Below, one piece after another: positions 32,660-41,127 of a stretch of 64,000 nucleotides of DNA. Below the pieces are notes generated by a model, which worked only from the letters and a program-made list of their open reading frames with translations, had not been told where the DNA came from and made no database searches. The translations under genes and the position numbers were made by a program. Source of the stretch: CAVUFH01 sp963740835. Its GTDB lineage: Bacteria; Actinomycetota; Acidimicrobiia; IMCC26256; PALSA-610. Numbering within the stretch: position 1 is the first letter of the stretch; every line of letters starts with the position of its first letter. Location: positions 248,001 to 312,000 of the forward strand of contig CAVUFH010000007.1 in the NCBI GenBank assembly GCA_963740835.1, read 5' to 3'.

Positions 32660-33967
32660 TCAGGCCAAGTACGCGTCGATCACGCGATGCATCTGCAGGA
32701 TGTTGCCCTCTTGGCGAGGATTGAGCCAGAGCCCGTCACAGCCCGACGACTTCATCCCGCGCTGCACCTCGGCCAGATTGGCGTAGTCCTGCTCGGTGAT
32801 CGTTCCCCAGTTGCGTTCTTTCCAGTCGGCCGTGAAGCGCCGCGGCGGCATCTGCCACTGGCTGTCGTCGGCCGGCCACTCGAGCACCCATGTGTCCTTG
32901 ATCGACCGGCCGGGGTCGCGACCATTCGGGCGCACCCGGAACAGCAGCGCGCTGCCCGGATAGATCGGTCCCACCAGGTTCGGGAACCAGTACACGTCGT
33001 CGGCGCTCGTCATCTGGTCGGTCGTGAACCCACTCACGTCGACGCCCCGATCGCGCAGCAGGCCGAGCCGGAGCTCCTGGTACGCCTCGAGCAGGGTGCG
33101 GCCTTCCGGCGGGCCCACGGCGCGCAACGCCTCGACCGCGGCGCGTTCGTCGCCGAGGAACGCACCGCCGAGGCCGGCAACCAGGCCCGCGAGAATCTCG
33201 CCTTCGTCGTAGTCGCCCGGCGCGAGTCCGAGGCGCGGGCTCGGCCGCAGCTCGCGTCGCGCACCCGGGAGCCGGCCGTAGTGCGCGTGCCGGCCCAGCG
33301 GCTCGTACGCGATGCTCACGTCGTCGGTCCACGGGAGGATCTGCGGGTGCAAGCCCTGGACGTGGTAGCCCTCGTTGAACGCGTCGACGACGGCCTTCCA
33401 GTTCGCGTCGATGATCGTCGTCCGGTACGAACGCAGCCGCATGCGGTCGAGGTGGTAAGGCGCGAGCAGCGTGGGCAGCGGATCGAGGAACTCGAGCAGC
33501 GGTGCCGCGTCCCGATCGAAGTTGACGAACACGAAGCCGCCGAACGTCTCCGCGCGCACCGGGCGGAGGTGGAGGTCGTCAGGCAGGTTGGTGAACTCCT
33601 CGCGGTCGACGACGCGCGTCAACCGGCCGTCGAGCCCGTACTGCCAGCCGTGGTAGGGGCACTGGATGCAGGCACCATCGAAGTGACCCGCGCCGGCCGC
33701 GAGCCGCGTGCCGCGGTGCAGGCACGAGTTGTGGAATGCGTGGATCGCGCCGTCATCCGCCCGCACGACGAGCACCGACTCGTCGCCGATCTCGTACTCG
33801 ATGTGATCGCCCGGTGCCGCGAGCTCCTCCTCACGCCCGGCGATCTGCCACACCTTCGACCACAGCCGCTCGTACTCGAGGTCGGCGAACGCGCGCAACG
33901 TGTAGCGCTCCTTCGGCACGAAGCCGTCGGCGCGAACCAACCAGCGTTCGTCGGCACGGAGCGACAT
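32660..33967 (-). CDS. Rieske non-heme iron oxygenase, alpha subunit
   Basis: A 435-residue oxygenase. The Rieske [2Fe-2S] motif is CLHRGTRL...CPYHGWQYG (Cys-x-His, then Cys-x-x-His), and the catalytic iron site is DANWKAVVDAFNEGYHVQGLHPQ with two histidines. A later aspartate should complete the facial triad. Members hydroxylate or demethylate aromatics, sterols or quaternary amines. No ferredoxin, reductase or beta subunit is adjacent, so the electron donor is elsewhere. The ATG at 33967 overlaps the first possible start of the divergent ligase gene. Confidence 0.87.
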   Translation of the reverse strand: MSLRADERWLVRADGFVPKERYTLRAFADLEYERLWSKVWQIAGREEELAAPGDHIEYEIGDESVLVVRADDGAIHAFHNSCLHRGTRLAAGAGHFDGACIQCPYHGWQYGLDGRLTRVVDREEFTNLPDDLHLRPVRAETFGGFVFVNFDRDAAPLLEFLDPLPTLLAPYHLDRMRLRSYRTTIIDANWKAVVDAFNEGYHVQGLHPQILPWTDDVSIAYEPLGRHAHYGRLPGARRELRPSPRLGLAPGDYDEGEILAGLVAGLGGAFLGDERAAVEALRAVGPPEGRTLLEAYQELRLGLLRDRGVDVSGFTTDQMTSADDVYWFPNLVGPIYPGSALLFRVRPNGRDPGRSIKDTWVLEWPADDSQWQMPPRRFTADWKERNWGTITEQDYANLAEVQRGMKSSGCDGLWLNPRQEGNILQMHRVIDAYLA

Positions 33968-33983
33968 GACAGAATCGATCGTA

Positions 33984-35586
33984 GTGGCCGGGTTCAACCT
34001 CGCGGATCTGTTCGAACGCGTCGCCGATGGAGTGCCGGAGCGGACCGCGATCGTCGCGGACACAGCACAGCGCACGTACGCCGCGCTCGACGAGCGCGCG
34101 ACCCGGATCGGCAACGCGCTCGCCGCCACCATCGAGCCGGGCGCACACGTCGGATTGTGCCTCCGGAACTCGATCGCACACGTCGAGCTCATGCTCGGCT
34201 GCTACAAGGCTCGGATCGTGCCCGTGAACGTCAACTGGCGCTACACCGACGCGGAGATCGAGTATCTCGCGGCCGACGCCGATCTCGTGCAGTGCTGGCG
34301 CGATGCCGATGTCGCGCCCGAACCCTTCGAAACGTTCGTCACGGGCGGATCCCCCACACGGGACTTCGGAGCACGATCCGGCGACGACCACTACGTCCTC
34401 TACACGGGCGGTACGACCGGCCACCCCAAGGGCGTGGTGTGGCGCCAGGAAGACATCTTCTTCGGCGCGCTCGGCGGCGGCAACCCGGGTGGGTCGCCGA
34501 TCGGCGACCCCGCAGAGATCGTCGCGTCGGTCGTCGACAACCCGGCGCAACGGCTGCGCGCGTTCCTCCCGCCCGACGACCCCGGCCCGGAGCAGTACGT
34601 CGCGCTCGCACTCGGCCCGCTCGTGCACGCGAGCGGGCAGTGGTCGGCGCTCGGAACGTTGCTCGGCGGCGGCAAGCTCGTGCTGTACACCGATGCGCAC
34701 GTCGACATGGCGCGCGTCCTCGCATTGATCGAACGCGAACGCGTGAACTCGTTGAACCTCGTCGGCGACGCGAGCGCGCGTCCTCTCGTCGCCGCGTTAC
34801 GCGCCGAACCCGACCGGTACGACACGTCGTCGTTGCTCCTGCTCGGTTCGGGCGGGAGCATGCTCTCGGCCGACGTGAAGCTCGAACTCTTGGCGCGACT
34901 GCCCAGTGTGCTCGGGATCGTCGAGGGGATCGGTTCGTCCGAGTCGCCGGCGCAGGCCGTGTCGCTCACGACGCGCGACTCGACCGTCCCGACCTCCCTC
35001 GCGTTCGCGGCCAAGGCCGAGACGATCGTCGTCGACGACGACCTGCGCCCGATCCCGCCCGGCACCGGCGCGGTCGGCCGGCTCGCGACCCGCGGCCGGG
35101 TCCCGCTCGGCTACTACAAGGACCCTGCGCGCAGCGCGCGCACGTTCGTCGAGATCGACGGCGCCCGCTGGTCGTTACCCGGCGACATGGCAACCGTCGA
35201 TACCGACGGCACCGTGCATCTCCTCGGACGCGGCTCGGGGTGCATCAACACCGGAGGCGAGAAGGTCTTCCCCGAAGAGGTGGAAGCCGTGCTCAAGCTC
35301 GCGCCGGGCATCGCGGACGCGGTCGTCCTCGGCGCACCCGACGAGCGCTACGGGCAGCGAGTCGTCGCGATCGTGGCGCCCGCGAGTGATCGCGGCCGCG
35401 ACGCGCCGCCGCTCACGCTGACAGCAGTCCAGGCCCACTGCCGCGCCCACCTCGCGGGCTACAAACTCCACGCGCGCGCTGCACGTCGTCGATGCGGTCA
35501 CGCGCACCGATGCCGGCAAGGTCGACTACACCTGGGCGCGCGCGGTGCTCACGGCGGCGCCCGACTCCGTGATCGCGCACGAATGA
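33984..35586 (+). CDS. AMP-dependent acyl-CoA ligase, frame-interrupted near the end
   Basis: An acyl-CoA ligase of about 533 residues. The phosphate loop is LYTGGTTGHPKGVVWRQED and the late motifs are GSGCINTGGEKVFPEEVEAV and LAGYKL. Around 35475, in a CG run, the reading frame shifts by one base: the correct tail LHVVDAVTRTDAGKVDYTWARAV and stop (TGA 35584-35586) are in the next frame. In the shifted frame the gene appears fused to the following CoA transferase, which I reject. GTG at 33984 follows CAGAAT by 8 bases; an ATG at 33966 is possible. A close paralogue lies at 50584. Confidence 0.82.
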
Positions 35587-36917
35587 CTGCGAGCGCGTTG
35601 CGGTCCACGTGGCTCGCGATCGGCGGTGACGAAGCCACGTTCGCGCGTGCTCGCGTCACGGGCGCGGACCCGGTGCTCCCGTCGACCTTCCGCATCGGCG
35701 CCGCGGCCGCGGCCGCGATCGGCTCGAGCAGCCTGGCGGCGAGCGAGTTGTTCGCGGCGCGCACCGGCCGCGAGCAGACCATGACGGTCGACGTGCGCCA
35801 CGCCGCAGTCGCGTTCCGCAGCGAGCAGCATGTACGCGTCGACGGCGCCCCGCCGGGCGAGATCTGGAGCCCGTTCTCGCGCCTCTACCGCGCCGGCGAC
35901 GGGCACTACGTTCAGCTCCACACGAACTTCGCGCACCACCTCGAGCGGGCCATCACCGTGCTCGGCGTTCCGGCCGACGTCGACGCGATCGCCGCGGCCG
36001 TCGCCCGGCGCGACAGCTCGGAGCTGGACGACAGCCTGGCCGCGGCCGGCGCGTGCGCGGCGATGAGCCGCACGACGGCCGAGTGGCACGCGCACCCGCA
36101 GGGCGCGGCCGTACGCGCCCTCCCCCTGCTCGACACTGTCGCCACCGGCGATTCCGAAGCCGAGCCGCTCGCGCCGGCTGACCGGCCGCTCGCGGGTGTG
36201 CGCGTGCTCGACCTCACGCGGGTGCTGGCCGGTCCGGTGTGTGCACGCACGCTCGCCGCGCACGGCGCGGAGGTGACGCGTGTCATCGCGCGCTCGCTGC
36301 CCGAGATCGACGCCGCGCTGCCGGACACCGCGCTGGGCAAGACAACCGAGTACCTGGATCTGCGCGTCACCGACGATGCGGCCCGGCTCCACGCGCTCGT
36401 GCGCACCGCGGACGTCTTCGTCCAGTCTTACCGGCCCGGAGCGCTCGATCGGCTGGGCTTCGGTGTCGACGAGCTCACCGCGTTGCGCCCCGGCCTGGTG
36501 TACGTGTCGTTCTCTGCATACGGACACACCGGTCCGTGGCGGGAACGGCGCGGCTACGACTCCCTCGTGCAGACCGCATCCGGCATCGCGGTCGAGCAGG
36601 GCGACGCGCTCGGAAGGGCGCAGCCCCGCCACCTGCCCGCGGCCGCCCACGATCATGCGACCGGATACCTCGCGGCCGCGGCGGCGACGCTCGCGCTGCG
36701 CGCCCGGCACGAGCGCGGCGGGAGCCGGCACATCCGATGTTCACTCGCACAGACGCGCGAATGGCTCGATGGACTCGGCCGCGTCGACGGGCTCGCCGCA
36801 ACGGTTCCGGCGCAAAGTGATGTCGCCGATCTGCTCGAGGACACCGACAACTCGTACGGCCGCGTCACGCACGTGCGGCCCGCGGGAGTCCTGTCCGAGA
36901 CGCCGGCACACTGGTAG
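35583..36917 (+). CDS. CaiB/BaiF family (class III) CoA-transferase
   Basis: A 444-residue class III CoA-transferase-like protein. The canonical core begins at about residue 200: LAGVRVLDLTRVLAGPVCARTLAAHGAEVTRV, then ADVFVQSYRPGALDRLGFGVDEL and LVYVSFSAYGHTGPWRERRGYDSLVQTASGIA, where the YD aspartate is the likely acyl carrier. The N-terminal 200 residues are a divergent, probably degenerate, second copy of the fold. The ATG overlaps the true stop of the ligase (ATGA), so the two are an operon that activates and then exchanges a CoA ester. Confidence 0.82.
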   Translation: MTASALRSTWLAIGGDEATFARARVTGADPVLPSTFRIGAAAAAAIGSSSLAASELFAARTGREQTMTVDVRHAAVAFRSEQHVRVDGAPPGEIWSPFSRLYRAGDGHYVQLHTNFAHHLERAITVLGVPADVDAIAAAVARRDSSELDDSLAAAGACAAMSRTTAEWHAHPQGAAVRALPLLDTVATGDSEAEPLAPADRPLAGVRVLDLTRVLAGPVCARTLAAHGAEVTRVIARSLPEIDAALPDTALGKTTEYLDLRVTDDAARLHALVRTADVFVQSYRPGALDRLGFGVDELTALRPGLVYVSFSAYGHTGPWRERRGYDSLVQTASGIAVEQGDALGRAQPRHLPAAAHDHATGYLAAAAATLALRARHERGGSRHIRCSLAQTREWLDGLGRVDGLAATVPAQSDVADLLEDTDNSYGRVTHVRPAGVLSETPAHW

Positions 36918-36921
36918 TTCG

Positions 36922-37509
36922 TTACGACTGCGGACGCGGGTCGGCCTGCTGCAAGCGCGCGATCTGCTCGTCGTCGAGCGGCAACGGATCGCACCCGTGC
37001 GTCTTCTCGCACACCAGGTCCCACTGTGCGTCCGCCTTCGCGTGACACGACAAGCAGTCGAGCCCGAAGCGGTTGAGGACCGGTGACGATCCGCGAGTGA
37101 GGATCGTCGTACCGGTGGGCGACACGTCGAGCGAGAAGAACTCCCAGTCGTGGCTCCCGGCGTTCCAACCCGCGCGCCGCTTCACCATGGCTTCCTGCGG
37201 CACGAGTTGGATCAGCGTGCCGACGGGATAGATGCCGCCGGCGGGCGAATGCGCCACCGCCAGCGCGGCGTCGAGGTGGCCGAGCAGGTTGCCGACGAAG
37301 TGGTTGTGGACCTTCGTGAGCGTGTTGATGTTCGGGAAGTCGGCGGCCGTCATGTCGATGTCTTCGGTCGACACCGTGGTCGAAGTCCCGGGAGCCGCAC
37401 TCGCTCGCGCGCCATTGCCGTCATCGCCACCACCTCCGGCGCTGCACGCGGCGAAGATCAGCACCGCGACGACTGCGGTGGTGCCCCAGACCCAGATGCG
37501 CTCCACCAC
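36922..37509 (-). CDS. Lipoprotein with one CxxCH heme motif (cytochrome P460-like)
   Basis: A 195-residue exported lipoprotein. The signal segment ends LIFAACSAGG, with lipidation predicted on Cys22, followed by a low-complexity linker. The globular part has YPVGTLIQLVPQEAMVKRRAGWNAGSHDWEFF and a heme-c motif Cys152-Leu-Ser-Cys155-His156, an order seen in cytochrome P460-like proteins, though the crosslinking lysine is not certain. Two more cysteines (167, 173) follow. It probably works outside the membrane in electron transfer or oxidation. GTG at 37509, or 37506 with TATTTC 7 bases upstream. Confidence 0.7.
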   Translation of the reverse strand: MVERIWVWGTTAVVAVLIFAACSAGGGGDDGNGARASAAPGTSTTVSTEDIDMTAADFPNINTLTKVHNHFVGNLLGHLDAALAVAHSPAGGIYPVGTLIQLVPQEAMVKRRAGWNAGSHDWEFFSLDVSPTGTTILTRGSSPVLNRFGLDCLSCHAKADAQWDLVCEKTHGCDPLPLDDEQIARLQQADPRPQS

Positions 37510-37540
37510 GGTCGAAATACGGCCGGCGCCGCACCAGGGT

Positions 37541-38249
37541 TCACGCCGCGTCGTCGAACCAGGTCCACTCCCACGGCGTGATCGTCTCGAAGGGCCCCGC
37601 GAACGAAACCGCGGCTCGCTCCCGTTCGATCGGCGCCGAGCGCGGCGGCGACGGTCACGGCGTCCTCGTCGAGCCAGGCCACCGTGATCCGTTCGTCACC
37701 CGGCTGCCACGGGAGCGACTCCGAGGGCTCCCCGGAACCGAACGACCACAGCCCGGCGACGCCCGGCCCGGCCAAGAGCGCGGCCTCGTGCGCGTCGCAG
37801 TCCGGTGCGCCCGCGGCCTCCACCACCACGTAGATCCCAAGGTGGGGCCGGAACGGCACCGACTCGTCGCGTATCAACACACGGGGCGCGGCGACACCGT
37901 CCAGGATCCGGAACGGCCCCGACATCAGCGCGCGCCGGTGCTTGTGGAACCGGCCGACCTTCCCGAGCGCGCGTCCGTGCTCGTAGAACTCCTTCAGCGT
38001 CTCCTCTACCGGCTCCGTCATCAGGTAGCAGGTGAGGTAGTGCACCGGGTCGAGCCGCTCACCGCTGACGGCTCGCGCTTCTCGGCACGCGGGCGTCGAT
38101 ACCCAACGCTGGCCGTACGCGATGCCGGGTATCGGGTACTGCTCCGGCATGTGATCGAGCATGTGCCACTCGTTGTACGAGTGGTGCTCTGAAGGGTCGG
38201 TGATCTCGGTGAACGAGAAGAATCCGATCTTGAACTTGTCGTGGTTCAC
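37541..38249 (-). CDS. EthD/dimeric barrel-like hypothetical protein, frame-interrupted
   Basis: A protein of about 235 residues with text typical of EthD-like ferredoxin-fold proteins: FFSFTEITDPSEHHSYNEWHMLDHMPEQYPIPGIAYGQRW near the start. Around 37640 the frame shifts by one base; in the next frame the C-terminus reads ERERAAVSFAGPFETITPW and ends WFDDAA at a stop at 37541, which fits far better than the unshifted tail. GTG at 38249 lies 4 bases after the thioesterase stop, so they form an operon. Function unknown; perhaps a small-molecule-binding dimer. Confidence 0.65.
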
Positions 38250-38253
38250 GTGA

Positions 38254-38694
38254 TCACCGCACCGCGATGGTGACGCGGGAGGTCGCGCACAGGCGGTCAT
38301 CGTCGTCGCGCATCTCGACATCCCACACCCAACTCGTGCGGCCGCGGTGGAACGCGGTACCCATGGCATGGATCGTCCCGCTGGAGACCGGGCGGAGAAA
38401 GTTGGTGTTGTTCGCCATCCCGAGCGGGATGCCGCCGTTCGGCCGCACCGCGTTCGCGGTACCCATCGAGGCGAGCGTCTCCGAGATCGACGCGTACACC
38501 CCACCGTGCACGATGCCCATCGGCTGGCACACCGCGTCGACGACGCGCAGCCGGGCGGTGATGCGTCCGATCTCTTCGGCCGGGTCGATCTCGATGCCCA
38601 GCACCCCGATGAAGCTGCGCTCCATCGGGATGTGGGGCTCGAACGCGGGTTGGTCAACGGGTTGCCCAAATCGTTGATGCGCGGCGTCGGTCAC
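38254..38694 (-). CDS. PaaI-like hotdog-fold thioesterase
   Basis: A 146-residue hotdog thioesterase. The core helix and strand are PMGIVHGGVYASISETLASMG (the HGG motif and catalytic Glu/Ser region), followed by NNTNFLRPVSSGTIHAMGTAFHRGRTSWVWDVEM and a C-terminal CATSRVTIAVR strand. PaaI-type enzymes hydrolyse aryl- or acyl-CoA esters. The GTG start at 38694 is supported by TAGCAT ending 7 bases upstream. An open frame joins it to a YciI-like gene further upstream, but that link runs antisense through the flavodoxin gene and is not real. Confidence 0.85.
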   Translation of the reverse strand: MTDAAHQRFGQPVDQPAFEPHIPMERSFIGVLGIEIDPAEEIGRITARLRVVDAVCQPMGIVHGGVYASISETLASMGTANAVRPNGGIPLGMANNTNFLRPVSSGTIHAMGTAFHRGRTSWVWDVEMRDDDDRLCATSRVTIAVR

Positions 38695-38820
38695 GCGGTT
38701 GATGCTATGCGGCTGCCTCCGCGGGAATGCTCGCGCCGACGAAACCGCCGACCGAGCGGATGCGTCCGTCCGCAGCGAGCGCGACGCAAGCGTCACCGAT
38801 CGACGTAGCCTCCGGAAGGT

Positions 38821-39282
38821 GTGAGCCGGCTCCTCGTCGTGTACCACTCCCGTTCGGGCGGGACGCAGACCTTGACCGATGCAGTCGTCGCGGGCGCGAC
38901 GAGTGCGGACATCGATGACGTCGAGGTCACCGTCCTGCGCGCGTTCGACGCCACCGCCGACGATGTCCGCGCGAGCGACGCGCTCGTGCTCGGGACGCCT
39001 GAGAACTTCGGCTACATGAGCGGCGCGTTGAAGGACTTCCTCGAACGCATCTACTACGAGCTCCTGGACGAGACGCCGGGGCTGCCGTACGCGCTCTACG
39101 TCAAGGCATCGACCGACGGGACCGGCGCAGTGCGCAGCGTCGAACGCATCGTCGCGGGACTGAAGTGGCGTGCGGTGCTCCCGCCGGTCGTGGTCACCGG
39201 CGCAGTGGAAGCCGAGCACGTCGACGCCGCACGCGAGCTCGGGCTCACGCTGGCCGCGGGTCTCGAAGCCGGGATCTTCTGA
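38821..39282 (+). CDS. Flavodoxin-like FMN protein
   Basis: A 153-residue flavodoxin-fold protein. The FMN phosphate loop is LLVVYHSRSGGTQTLTDAV at the start, the second loop is VLGTPENFGYMSGALKDFLERIYYE, typical of NAD(P)H:quinone reductase/flavodoxin relatives, and the C-terminal helix has ELGLTLAAGLEAG. It could act as an FMN-dependent electron carrier or reductase. GTG with TAGCCT 9 bases upstream. It converges on the YciI-like gene, whose stop lies one base beyond. Confidence 0.8.
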   Translation: MSRLLVVYHSRSGGTQTLTDAVVAGATSADIDDVEVTVLRAFDATADDVRASDALVLGTPENFGYMSGALKDFLERIYYELLDETPGLPYALYVKASTDGTGAVRSVERIVAGLKWRAVLPPVVVTGAVEAEHVDAARELGLTLAAGLEAGIF

Positions 39283-39283
39283 A

Positions 39284-39573
39284 TCAGGATCTCGACGCGC
39301 GGTGCCCGCGACCACGGTCCACTTGCGCACGCGCCACTCTCTGACCAGGCCGTGCTGCACGTACGGATCCTCGCGGACGAAGGCTTCGACGGTGGACGCG
39401 TCATCCACGTCGAACACCAGCACCGCACCGTCGACCGGCTCGTCGAGCGCGCCGGCGAGGACGAGATCGCCCCGCTCGCGTGCTGCCTCCGCGAGCGCGA
39501 GGTGCTCGGCGCGCAACGTCGCCCGCCGGGTCACGTAGTCGTCCACGACGTCGTAGAAGAGCAGGTAGTACAT
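39284..39573 (-). CDS. YciI-like protein, probably frame-interrupted at the end
   Basis: A protein of about 96 residues of the YciI dimeric ferredoxin-like family: YYLLFYDVVDDYVTRRATLRAEHLALAEAARERGDLVLAGAL, then AVLVFDVDDASTVEAFVREDPYV and REWRVRKWTVVAG. After this strand the frame stays open for a long way antisense to the flavodoxin gene. A one-base change in the GCGCG run near 39300 would bring in a stop at 39284, directly against the flavodoxin stop. This is the only shift here that needs a base added, and it is less certain than the others. The function is unknown. Confidence 0.6.
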
Positions 39574-39604
39574 CGACCGATCATCGCGCGGCAGACTGCA
39601 TTCC

Positions 39605-40201
39605 GTGTCGAGTCCGCCGTACCCCTCGACCGAGCATCATGTCCTCTGGCACTGCGCGCGCCTCGCGAGCAGCGAGCACGCGGTGCTTTCGCAGCGCGCG
39701 GACGAACAACGCTTCCACGGCGTCGCCGTGCTGCCGGCCGGCGATCGTCCCTGCCACATTGAGTACGAAGTCGAGGTCCGTCAGTGGCACACGCAACGCG
39801 CGCACGCGCGGGTGACGGTGGCCGACGACACGAGAGAGATCGAGCTGCGCCGAGATGCATCAGGGGCGTGGACGCACGGAGGTGCACCTGCGCCGGATCT
39901 CGACGGGTGTTCGGATGTCGACCTCGGCTGGACCCCGGCGACGAACACCCTCCCGATCCGGCGCCTCGGGCTGCACAACGGCGAGGCGGCGACCATCAGC
40001 GCGGCGTGGGTCCGCTTCCCGGAGCTGGACGTCGTGGCCGCGATGCAGCGCTATACCCGGATTCGCGATGTCCGGTGGCGCTACCAATCGGGCGCATACG
40101 ACTTCGAGCTCGGCGTCGACCCGGGCACAGGGCTCGTGCTCGCGTACGGTGACGATCTCTGGCGCGCGGTCACGATCTCGGGAGGCGCGACATCGGTGTG
40201 A
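39605..40201 (+). CDS. Putative glycolipid-binding domain protein (DUF1089)
   Basis: A 198-residue protein of the putative glycolipid-binding family. The pattern includes HCARLASSEHAVLSQRADEQRFHGVAVL at the start, then YEVEVRQWHTQRAHARV, LDGCSDVDLGWTPATNTLPIRRLGL and RYQSGAYDFELGVDPGTGLVLAYGD near the end. Known structures form a spiral beta-roll; function is inferred only. CAGACT ends 7 bases before the GTG. The stop overlaps the next gene's GTG (GTGA), so it is coupled to a PAP2 phosphatase. Confidence 0.78.
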   Translation: MSSPPYPSTEHHVLWHCARLASSEHAVLSQRADEQRFHGVAVLPAGDRPCHIEYEVEVRQWHTQRAHARVTVADDTREIELRRDASGAWTHGGAPAPDLDGCSDVDLGWTPATNTLPIRRLGLHNGEAATISAAWVRFPELDVVAAMQRYTRIRDVRWRYQSGAYDFELGVDPGTGLVLAYGDDLWRAVTISGGATSV

Positions 40202-41127
40202 GATCCGCGAGCCGGCCCGTGACGCGCGACGCACCGCTCACGCGCCTGCTCGCGCTCGTCGTCCTGTGCGCGGCCGGAGTGCTCATCCTCTATTTCGTCG
40301 CGGTGCGGACCGAACACGGCCAGCGCATCGACAACAAGGCGTTGCAGGGACGCACGACCGTCGACCCGGACGCGCTCGACGTCGCCAACCACGTCCTCGA
40401 GACCATCAGTGTGGCGAGCCTCGTCGCCGGGACCGGCGCGCTCGTGTTCATCGGGCTGGTCCGCGGGCGGCTCCTCCTCGCGATCGCGGTGGGCGTGTCG
40501 ATCTTCGGCGCGAACGTCACCAGCGAGGTGCTCAAACGGATCGTGTTCGAGCGTCCGGACTTGATCGATGTCGGGAAGTTCGGAAACACATATCCCAGCG
40601 GTCACGCGACCGTTGCGATGTCGCTCGCGGTCGGCGCGGTCCTCGTCGCGCCCCGCCGCTGGCGCGGCACCGCCGCAGTCGCCGGTGTCGTCTACGCCAG
40701 CGCGGTCTCCACCGCGGTGCTGCTCGCCGGCTGGCATCGCCCGAGCGACGCGGTCGCGGCCGCGTTCGTCGCCGTCGGCTGGGGCGCGGCGGTCGCGTTC
40801 TACCTGGTCGCGTTCCGGGGCACCGGACGCGACCTTCCCGGCCATCAGCCGCTCGAATTCCGTCCGGCCATGTGGATCCTCACCGGTGCGGGCGCGCTCA
40901 GCCTCGTGCTTGCGGTCGGCGCGGCCGGCGCGATCGCCTACCGCGCAAGGGTCGACGAGCTGTTCGTGGTCGAAGGCGGCCGGGCCTTGACGCTCACGCT
41001 CATCGCGATCGTTGGCGCCGATCTGCTGATGATCGGCATCCTGCTGATGGCGTTGCGCGGCATCACGCTCGACCCACCTCGGCGAGTCGCTGCGCGAGGT
41101 AGCGGCGTTCCGTCTCGCTCGATGTGA
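40198..41127 (+). CDS. PAP2-family membrane phosphatase
   Basis: A 309-residue membrane protein with five to eight hydrophobic segments and the PAP2 phosphatase motifs: LKRIVFERPD (motif 1), YPSGHATVAMSLAVG (motif 2) and AGWHRPSDAVAAAFV (motif 3). It could dephosphorylate undecaprenyl or phosphatidate-type lipids at the outer face of the membrane. A further C-terminal hydrophobic pair follows motif 3. Its last 65 bases overlap the end of the sigma-factor gene on the other strand, so the extreme C-terminus may be longer than in vivo. Confidence 0.82.
   Translation: MRSASRPVTRDAPLTRLLALVVLCAAGVLILYFVAVRTEHGQRIDNKALQGRTTVDPDALDVANHVLETISVASLVAGTGALVFIGLVRGRLLLAIAVGVSIFGANVTSEVLKRIVFERPDLIDVGKFGNTYPSGHATVAMSLAVGAVLVAPRRWRGTAAVAGVVYASAVSTAVLLAGWHRPSDAVAAAFVAVGWGAAVAFYLVAFRGTGRDLPGHQPLEFRPAMWILTGAGALSLVLAVGAAGAIAYRARVDELFVVEGGRALTLTLIAIVGADLLMIGILLMALRGITLDPPRRVAARGSGVPSRSM

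Noticed and set aside
38254..39573. YciI-thioesterase fusion protein
   Set aside because: The linking 200 residues are antisense to the flavodoxin gene and lack similarity; the thioesterase has its own leaderless start.
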